A stretch of 64,000 nt of DNA, from positions 1 through 64,000 of the forward strand of contig JACJZH010000011.1 of the NCBI GenBank assembly GCA_020635695.1. The letters run 5' to 3'. The position numbers and the translations under genes were made by a program. The stretch is from Flavobacteriales bacterium. GTDB taxonomy: Bacteria > Bacteroidota > Bacteroidia > Flavobacteriales_F > PHOS-HE28. Below the pieces are notes generated by a model. That model searched no databases. It saw only the letters and a list, made by a program, of their open reading frames with translations, and was not told the DNA's origin. Below are positions 58,653 through 64,000 of this stretch, in pieces (the stretch's first letter is position 1; every line of letters starts with the position of its first letter).

Positions 58653-59789
58653 TCATTTGTCGCCCTCGTAGCTGATGCGGTAGATCCGGTCCGCCGAGTC
58701 GTCGCTCACCAGCAGCGACCCGTCCGGAAGTTCGAGCACGTCCACCGGCCTGCCCGATGCCCGGGTACCTTTCAACCAGCCTTCTGCAAAAGGTTCATAG
58801 GTCAGTTCCCCCAGGCCATCGTCACGGACCATCATGACCCGGTAGCCGATCGGGGTGCTGCGGTTCCAGGAGCCGTGCTCGGCAATGAAGATCGCGTTCC
58901 GGTACGCTTCGGGGAATTGGTCGCCCCGGTAGAAGCGCATGCCAAGTGGCGCCACGTGGGGGCCCAGTGCCCTGGCCGGAGGAACGAACTCGGTGCAGGA
59001 CCGCTTGTCACCGAACTCGGGATCGGCGATGGTACCGGCATGGCAGTAGGGATAGCCGAAGTGCTGGCCCGTGCGGGTCAGGTGGTCCAGTTCGCAGGGT
59101 GGGCTGTCGTCGCCCAGCCAGTCGCGCCCGTTGTCGGTGAACCAGAGGTCCCCCGTGCGCGGGTCCCAGTCGAAGCCCACCGTGTTCCGGATCCCCCGGG
59201 CCACGATCTCCGGGTCGGGGTCGTCCACGTCCAGCCGGGTGATGGTGCAGAAGATCTCGTCCTCCGGTTCACAGATGTTGCAGGGTGCGCCCACCGGTAC
59301 GTAGAGCTTGCCATCGGGACCGAAGGCGATGAACTTCCACCCGTGATGCGACTCGTCGGGGAATCCGTCGTACACCACTTCGGGAGCGGGCGGGTCATCG
59401 AGCCGGTCCTCGATCCCGGGCAGGCGCAGGATGCGGTCCACGGCGCTCACGTACAGATCGCCGTTCCGGAAGGCCACCCCGGCGGGCATGTCCAATCCAC
59501 TGGCCACGATGTGATGCTGGTCGGCGACTTGGTCACCGTCCGTGTCCAGCAGGGCATGCACCACGCCGGCAGCGCGTGAACCGACGAAGAGCGTCCCCTG
59601 GTCCCCCAGGCACATGGCCCGGGCATTCTCGACCTCATCGGCGAACACGGTGATCCGGAAGCCGTCTGGAAGCTGGATGTCCTCGAGGTCGGTCCTTCCC
59701 CCGATCACCGTGGGTGCGCAGACCGCTCCCAGGCATGTCCAGATCACCACGGCCACCACGACGGGGTGGGTCGAACGTCGCATGATCAT
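58653..59789 (-). CDS. sorbosone dehydrogenase-like exported propeller
   Basis: A 378-residue GSDH-fold protein with an N-terminal hydrophobic segment (VVVAVVIWTCLGAVCAPTV). Motifs are LPDGFRITVFADEVENARAM, MPAGVAFRNGDLYVS, HHGWKFIAFGPDGKLYVPVG, RGIRNTVGFDWDPRTGDLWFTDNG and FIAEHGSWNRSTPIGYRV, the last being a hallmark of L-sorbosone dehydrogenase-like proteins. The predicted cofactor is PQQ. Two Cys pairs (CNICEP and CTITRL; CELDHL and CHAGT) suggest disulfides. It overlaps the universal stress gene by 4 nt, so translation is coupled. An ATG two codons in is equally possible. Confidence 0.88.
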   Translation of the reverse strand: MIMRRSTHPVVVAVVIWTCLGAVCAPTVIGGRTDLEDIQLPDGFRITVFADEVENARAMCLGDQGTLFVGSRAAGVVHALLDTDGDQVADQHHIVASGLDMPAGVAFRNGDLYVSAVDRILRLPGIEDRLDDPPAPEVVYDGFPDESHHGWKFIAFGPDGKLYVPVGAPCNICEPEDEIFCTITRLDVDDPDPEIVARGIRNTVGFDWDPRTGDLWFTDNGRDWLGDDSPPCELDHLTRTGQHFGYPYCHAGTIADPEFGDKRSCTEFVPPARALGPHVAPLGMRFYRGDQFPEAYRNAIFIAEHGSWNRSTPIGYRVMMVRDDGLGELTYEPFAEGWLKGTRASGRPVDVLELPDGSLLVSDDSADRIYRISYEGDK

Positions 59790-60241
59790 CCGCGCCGGTC
59801 CCCGCTTTCCTTGGCGGGAACGATATGGACGGGCACGTTACTCTCGCGAAGCACTTGTTCACATACGCTGCCCACCAATGCCTTGAACAGGCCGCTTCGT
59901 CCGTGGGAGCCCATCACGATCAGGTCCGCGTTCAGGTCTGCCGCTTCCTGCAGGATGGTCTCGGTGGTGGGACCCTGCACCAGGAGGGCCTCGGCATTGA
60001 TACCCTCAGCGCGCAGCCGGTCACGCAGGTCGTGGAGGTCCCTGTGTTCCTGCTTCAGGATCTCCGCACGATGGTCCCGTACGTATTGCGGTCCGGTCCG
60101 GAAGCCAACGAAATCAGGGTCCGGAGCGGCCACATGGATCAGCCAGAGTTGTGCGCCAAAGGCGCGTGACAGCGAGGCGGCTTGTGCTGCAACGCGTGGT
60201 GTCAGCTCGGAAAGGTCAACGGGTGCCAGGATGGTGTTCAT
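59786..60241 (-). CDS. universal stress protein (UspA family)
   Basis: A 151-residue single-domain USP. It opens MNTILAPVDLSELTP and has the ATP-binding loop GSHGRSGLFKALVGSVCEQVL, with the G-2x-G-9x-G(S/T) pattern, then VPVHIVPAK. Predicted cytoplasmic nucleotide-binding stress protein. ATG 60241 preferred. A TATCTTGG element (60259-60266, one mismatch) lies 17 nt upstream. It is coupled to the sorbosone dehydrogenase-like gene by a 4-nt overlap. Confidence 0.92.
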   Translation of the reverse strand: MNTILAPVDLSELTPRVAAQAASLSRAFGAQLWLIHVAAPDPDFVGFRTGPQYVRDHRAEILKQEHRDLHDLRDRLRAEGINAEALLVQGPTTETILQEAADLNADLIVMGSHGRSGLFKALVGSVCEQVLRESNVPVHIVPAKESGDRRG

Positions 60242-60280
60242 GGTCGGGAGGTGGAACGCCAAGATAACCAGGGGTGAACG

Positions 60281-60310
60281 CGAAGAAGGCGGCCGAGGCC
60301 GCCTTCTTCG
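60281..60310 (-). terminator. terminator of the 60335-60874 gene
   Basis: A 13-bp perfect stem (CGAAGAAGGCGGC and its complement) with a 4-nt loop. It is followed on the minus strand by a short run that is not strongly T-rich, so partly stem-driven. Confidence 0.65.
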
Positions 60311-60334
60311 TTCGGAATGGCTGATGGTGGCGCC

Positions 60335-60874
60335 TCAGGAAAGCACGAGCTTGTCGAACATGGCCTTCTTGAGCTTGCCACTGGTCGCGAAGAACCAGTC
60401 CTTGATGCCGTAGTGGTAGCCCCGGCGAAGACCGGTGCGGTGGGTGCCCAGTTCACCACGCTTGCCCGACAACTTCTGCAGGGTGCGCGTCACCTTGGCC
60501 TCCACTTCCTCCGAGCTCATCTTGGGCTCGTTCTTCGCCGCCCACTTGTGGGCATGGGCCATGATGTCCTCCTTGGGAAGGAGACGGTCCTTGGAACGGA
60601 TCAACTCGATGACCATGAGGTCCCACGGGTTCAGACGATACCCGCCGTCCTTGATCTCGCGCTTCTTGCGGCGCCCCGGTTTGCGACGGGTCGTCTTGGT
60701 CGTGGCGGGCTTGGCACCGCTCCTTGCCGGAATGGGCTTTCCGTCCCGGACCGCCTTGAGCTCGGCGATCGCTTCGCGAACGCGCGTCAGCTGAAAGTTC
60801 AATCTGCGTCTTTCAGCGCGATAGTTCGCGAGGAGCTCATCAATATCTTCTGTGTTCAACCGCTTGGCTGCCAT
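60335..60874 (-). CDS. basic, probably nucleic-acid-associated protein of unknown function
   Basis: A 179-residue protein. An N-terminal helix (TEDIDELLANYRAERRRLNFQ) is followed by a long Lys/Arg/Thr/Pro linker (SGAKPATTKTTRRKPGRRKK, residues about 50-72). A compact C-terminal domain then contains NPWDLMVIELIRSKDRLL and a winged-helix-like end (EAKVTRTLQKLSGKRGELGTH, RGYHYGIKDWFF). The linker resembles histone H1-like tails, so DNA binding is likely but unproved. It has a perfect promoter element (60916-60923), with about 42 nt to the ATG, and a terminator of its own. Confidence 0.78.
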   Translation of the reverse strand: MAAKRLNTEDIDELLANYRAERRRLNFQLTRVREAIAELKAVRDGKPIPARSGAKPATTKTTRRKPGRRKKREIKDGGYRLNPWDLMVIELIRSKDRLLPKEDIMAHAHKWAAKNEPKMSSEEVEAKVTRTLQKLSGKRGELGTHRTGLRRGYHYGIKDWFFATSGKLKKAMFDKLVLS

Positions 60875-60915
60875 GTGGTTTTGAGGATTTTACATCGGTT
60901 AGGTTCGAACGGGTG

Positions 60916-60923
60916 CAAAGGTA
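60916..60923 (-). promoter_or_regulatory. -7 promoter element for the basic protein gene
   Basis: TACCTTTG on the minus strand, an exact match 41 nt upstream of the ATG. Confidence 0.6.
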
Positions 60924-61000
60924 ATCGATCGCCTTATACACGTTGACGCCCCATCTGCCTCACCGGCCTACGGGAACGAACGGAGCGATCGCCGCTTTGT

Positions 61001-62050
61001 TCAGCGCACCACGAGCCTGGCCCCCTCTGCTGTGTCCAGGAACCTGCCGATCGGTCGCCAATGTCCGGCCGGTCCTTCCACCGGGAGTTCATGGTCGGCT
61101 GCCACGGCCACGAGCAACCCGCCGCTCGTCTGCGGGTCGCTCAGGATCATCATGCGCGTCATATCACCGGCCCCGACGATCTTCTCGCCGTAGCTCTTCC
61201 AGTTCCGGAACGCCCCATCGGGATAGGCCCCCTTGGCCAGGTAGTGCAGCGCCTCTTCACGGACCGGTACCTGGTCGAATTCCAACTCGGCGACCAGGCC
61301 GCTGCCTTCGGCCATTTCGATCAAATGCCCCGCCAGCCCGAACCCTGTCACGTCCGTGATCGCATGAACGCTGTCGAATGCCGCAAGCTCCCTGCCCAGC
61401 ACGTTGGGTTCCAGCATCAGGTCCCTGGCCACGTGGGCATGTGCCGGCTCCAGCAGCCCGCGCTTCTCGGCGGTGGTCAGGATGCCAGTGCCCAGAGGTT
61501 TGGTCAGGTACAGCCGATCGCCGGCCTGTGCCGTGTCGTTCCGTTTCAGGTTCGCAACTCGTACTTCCCCGGTAACGGCCAGCCCGAAGAAGGGTTCCGG
61601 AGCATCGATGCTATGCCCTCCCGCCAGCGGAATGCCCAGGTCATGGCAGACCTGCCTCCCACCATCAACGACCCGCGAAGCGAGCTCCGCCGGCAGCTTC
61701 TCCACCGGCCAGCCCAGTACGGCGACGGCGAGCAGGGGGGTGCCCCCCATGGCGTACACATCGCTGATGGCATTGGTGGCGGCAATGCGGCCGAAATCAA
61801 AGGCATCGTCCACGATCGGCGAAAAGAAGTCGGTGGTGCTGATCAGGGCGCGGCCATCACCCAGGTCATAGACCGCGGCATCATCGCGACTTCCATGGCC
61901 CACCAACAGCCGCGGATGCTCGGATGCCGGGATGCGGCCATGCAGGATGGTCTCCAGCACGGCCGGCGCGATCTTGCATCCACAGCCTGCACCATGACTG
62001 AACTGGGTGAGCCGGATGGGGGCGTCGTCGGGAGCGGGTGGGAGGGACAT
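61001..62050 (-). CDS. selD: selenide, water dikinase (selenophosphate synthetase)
   Basis: A 349-residue enzyme making selenophosphate from selenide and ATP. The N-terminal glycine-rich loop SHGAGCGCK has Cys (C23, codon TGT) at the position that is Sec in many species, and K26 beside it. TTDFFSPIVDD, GGHSIDAPEPFFGLAVTG, and ITDVTGFGLAGH bind ATP and Mg. The end, MMILSDPQTSGGLLVAV, is also diagnostic. ATG 62050 fits family length; a TTG at 62077 would add nine residues. It follows mnmH by 30 nt, so selenophosphate is probably made for tRNA modification. Confidence 0.96.
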   Translation of the reverse strand: MSLPPAPDDAPIRLTQFSHGAGCGCKIAPAVLETILHGRIPASEHPRLLVGHGSRDDAAVYDLGDGRALISTTDFFSPIVDDAFDFGRIAATNAISDVYAMGGTPLLAVAVLGWPVEKLPAELASRVVDGGRQVCHDLGIPLAGGHSIDAPEPFFGLAVTGEVRVANLKRNDTAQAGDRLYLTKPLGTGILTTAEKRGLLEPAHAHVARDLMLEPNVLGRELAAFDSVHAITDVTGFGLAGHLIEMAEGSGLVAELEFDQVPVREEALHYLAKGAYPDGAFRNWKSYGEKIVGAGDMTRMMILSDPQTSGGLLVAVAADHELPVEGPAGHWRPIGRFLDTAEGARLVVR

Positions 62051-62080
62051 GGGCTTCGCGAAGTTCGGTGCCGACAACGA

Positions 62081-63109
62081 TCATCGGGATGGGATGGAGC
62101 GTCGTGAGCGGAGTTCATCGACGAGTGCTTCCAACGTGAGCCCGGCGGCCTCGATGCGGAACACCCTGTCCGCATTCCGCTGCGCGGCACCATGGGCATA
62201 GCTCTTGTCGTAGTACCGGAGGGTGATCAAGGCCACGGCACGCAGGTCACCGGCCTCCAACGCCTCCAGGGCGTTCTTGCAATGCTGGGGCCCCAGCCGC
62301 TTCCGGATGCGTTCCACCGCAGCGGCCAGTTCCTTCCGGTCGAAGGTGCCATAGTCCTTCACCAACCTGTCGGCCCGCACATCGATCGGCCGGTCCACGA
62401 ACAGGAGAGGGGCCTCCCGGAGCTGCCGGAACAACGCATCGGGTAGAGCGACCCGGCCGATGTGCCGGCTTTCGTCCTCCACCCAGACCTCCCGGGTCTT
62501 GTCCAGGGTGGAGAAGGCCGCCCAGAGCCGGTTCTCGAAATGCTCGGTGGTGGGCTGTGGCGCTTCCCCCAACGCACCGAACGCCGATCCCTTGTGGCTG
62601 GCCAGCGCCTCCAGGTCCACCACCTGTTCCCCGCGATCGCGCAGGAGACCGAGCAGTTCGGTCTTTCCGGTGCCGGTGTAGCCGCCCAGCACGCGAAGGG
62701 GCAGGGGCATTTCGAACGACCCCAGCACATGCCGCCGGAAGGCCTTGTACCCCCCGCGCAGGGTGATCACTTCGGGGAAGCCCGACTTGTCCAGGAGCCA
62801 GGCCACGCTGCCACTGCGTTCGCCACCCCGCCAGCAATGCACGGCCACATGGCCATCAGGTGCCCGTTCGCGCGCCTGCGCCACCATGCCCGCCAGCTTG
62901 GGTCCCACGATGCGCAGACCTTCCAGCACCGCGGCGTCGCGCCCCTGTTGCTTGTACAAGGTGCCGACCACGGCCCGCTCCTCGTCCGTGAAGAGCGGCA
63001 TGTTCGTGGACCCCGGAACGTGCCCTTTGGCGTATTCGCCAGGTGAGCGGACATCGAGCACGGGCAGCCCCGAAGCAAGGAATTCGCTGATGTCCGTAGG
63101 CCTCACCAT
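62081..63109 (-). CDS. mnmH: tRNA 2-selenouridine synthase
   Basis: A 342-residue protein replacing sulfur by selenium at the wobble 2-thiouridine of certain tRNAs. The N-terminal rhodanese domain (VLDVRSPGEYAKGHVPGSTN) has the catalytic Cys in HCWRGGERSGS near residue 91. A P-loop domain (LGGYTGTGKTEL near 143) follows, with LASHKGSAFG and the DESRHIG motif. Its promoter element TACTTTTG (63118-63125) is only 8 nt upstream of the ATG. It is the first gene of the pair mnmH-selD. Confidence 0.95.
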   Translation of the reverse strand: MVRPTDISEFLASGLPVLDVRSPGEYAKGHVPGSTNMPLFTDEERAVVGTLYKQQGRDAAVLEGLRIVGPKLAGMVAQARERAPDGHVAVHCWRGGERSGSVAWLLDKSGFPEVITLRGGYKAFRRHVLGSFEMPLPLRVLGGYTGTGKTELLGLLRDRGEQVVDLEALASHKGSAFGALGEAPQPTTEHFENRLWAAFSTLDKTREVWVEDESRHIGRVALPDALFRQLREAPLLFVDRPIDVRADRLVKDYGTFDRKELAAAVERIRKRLGPQHCKNALEALEAGDLRAVALITLRYYDKSYAHGAAQRNADRVFRIEAAGLTLEALVDELRSRRSIPSR

Positions 63110-63117
63110 CTCGCCCC

Positions 63118-63125
63118 CAAAAGTA
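63118..63125 (-). promoter_or_regulatory. -7 promoter element for mnmH-selD
   Basis: TACTTTTG on the minus strand, an exact match 8 nt from the mnmH ATG. Confidence 0.6.
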
Positions 63126-63145
63126 TCCCGGAGGAACAGCCCGCT

Positions 63146-64000
63146 TCAGAGGTAGCTGAGCCACCACCAGTCCGTCCGCTCCCGCTTCAACTGGGCGAAC
63201 CAGCGGCATGCCGGGTACAGCAACACCACCACCGCCACCCACACCCCATACACCACGGGCAGGGAGAAGCCATAGTCCTGCAGGTGCGGTTCGCGGATCA
63301 CGAAGGTGTCCAGCACCATGTCCGTCCATGGACGGCCGAGCAGCACCACGGCCAGGATCGCGAAGGCGTGGATGACCACGAGGTGCATCACGTAGTAGAA
63401 GAAGGGCACCCGGCCGAACACGATCAAGCGGCGGGCCCACGGGCCCGGGCGGGCCTCGGCCACGGACAGGAACAGGAAGGCCGGTCCGAGGGTCATCAAC
63501 AGGTAATGCAGGCTGGGTGGGTATTTCGTGGCGTTCAGCACCGAGAGAAAGGCGAACGCAGGTTCGCGCCCGGGTTCCCAGGGCCGGGGGTCGCCGTACA
63601 CGTCCGTGAGCCGCAGCACCAGGAACAGGGCGATGGACGCCATGCCCAGCAGGCGCAGCAAGCGTCGGCGTTGTGCCGGGTCGCGTTCAGGCGCGTACAG
63701 TCCACCGAACACGTACCCGAGCGCCATGACCCCGATCCAGGGGATGAGGGGATAGATGAACCCGATCAGGCGGCCGTCCACCATGCGGAAGACCTGTTCG
63801 TGCAGGATGCCCCACCAGAGCCCTGCCGGATGCAGGTCGTCCAGGGCATTGTGCCCGAGCACCAGGACCAGTCCGAACAGCAATATCCCACGCGCGGGCA
63901 GGTGCACCAGCCCGGCCAGGGCGATCATGGAGATGCCGATGGCCCAGATGACGCCCAGGAAGATCGCCGGCAGGGTGGGGTTGAAGGTCCACAGGAAGGA
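63146..64000 (-). CDS. DUF1624/heparan-alpha-glucosaminide N-acetyltransferase-like membrane protein (N-terminus beyond window)
   Basis: The frame is open through the right edge, so the N-terminal part lies beyond base 64000; 284 residues are seen. It is a multi-span membrane protein: WTFNPTLPAIFLGVIWAIGI, then LPARGILLFGLVLVLGHNALDD, GFIYPLIPWIGVMALGYVFG, RLLRLLGMASIALFLVLRL, PSLHYLLMTLGPAFLFLS, FFYYVMHLVVIHAFAILAV and VYGVWVAVVVLLYP. IYPLIPWIGVMALGYVFG and FYYVMHLVVIH are typical of the DUF1624/HGSNAT-like acyltransferase family, thought to acylate sugars across the membrane. The substrate is not known. It ends 20 nt before the mnmH promoter element. Confidence 0.85.
   Translation of the reverse strand, partial: SFLWTFNPTLPAIFLGVIWAIGISMIALAGLVHLPARGILLFGLVLVLGHNALDDLHPAGLWWGILHEQVFRMVDGRLIGFIYPLIPWIGVMALGYVFGGLYAPERDPAQRRRLLRLLGMASIALFLVLRLTDVYGDPRPWEPGREPAFAFLSVLNATKYPPSLHYLLMTLGPAFLFLSVAEARPGPWARRLIVFGRVPFFYYVMHLVVIHAFAILAVVLLGRPWTDMVLDTFVIREPHLQDYGFSLPVVYGVWVAVVVLLYPACRWFAQLKRERTDWWWLSYL

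Noticed and set aside
61001..62050. selD as a selenocysteine-containing protein
   Set aside because: The codon at the catalytic position is TGT, not TGA, and the frame has no internal stop.

Overview
The window is a G+C-rich (about 60-65% by eye) chromosomal segment that reads as Bacteroidota, most likely a Flavobacteriales-like lineage. The evidence is: several secreted proteins with type IX secretion (T9SS) type A C-terminal tails; Bacteroidota-restricted families (DUF6089, DUF6787, DUF4369/thioredoxin, PIN-PhoH fusion); and eleven start-proximal copies of the Bacteroidota -7 promoter element TAnnTTTG in place of -35/-10 boxes. I see no phage, integrase, insertion sequence, CRISPR array or rRNA. 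Genes are dense, often overlap by 4 nt, and many long open frames on the opposite strand are G+C-driven shadows.

Region by region. 1-10.2 kb: OmpA-family C-terminus, ftsK, a lipoprotein, an arginase plus CtlX-type guanidino hydrolase pair, a low-G+C secreted protein, argS and a mini T9SS-tail protein. 10.2-16.4 kb (minus): SIMPL protein, DUF6089 porin, then an operon serC-serA-DUF1015-yggS. 16.4-18.1 kb: a cobalamin riboswitch driving a T9SS-exported beta-propeller, then tRNA-Thr(CGT). 18.1-29 kb: an FAD oxidoreductase, a giant periodic-repeat coiled-coil protein, a thioredoxin-like lipid- or envelope-facing protein, prfC and a secreted sugar-dehydrogenase-like propeller. 29-36 kb: two large T9SS surface proteins. 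36-44.7 kb: PIN-PhoH, an orphan SiaC, small secreted proteins, a paralogue of the giant coiled-coil protein, an orphan Vsr, a TolB-like lipoprotein, radical SAM, ThpR and acylphosphatase. 44.7-50 kb: a 1239-residue PKD/PA14 surface protein, a PAP2 phosphatase and a small beta-barrel. 50-58.6 kb (minus): one apparently continuous transcription unit, tetR-ABC-hlyD-tolC-unknown-DUF2256-FeS photolyase-cry-DASH. 58.6-64 kb: a sorbosone-dehydrogenase-like protein with uspA, a basic DNA-binding-like protein, mnmH-selD, and a truncated membrane acyltransferase-like gene.

The genes that stand out as possible new biology are: the riboswitch-controlled propeller (a BtuG-like candidate exported by T9SS); two paralogous secreted proteins sharing an N-terminal beta domain and a C-terminal WG-FYFK cap around very different coiled-coil or repeat middles; a roughly 245-residue C-terminal module with two YxGxxNDRD motifs shared by two otherwise unrelated exported proteins; and the linkage of a TetR-controlled tripartite exporter, whose ATPase has degenerate catalytic motifs, to two photolyases. 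All functions are assigned by reading motifs; nothing was searched against a database.
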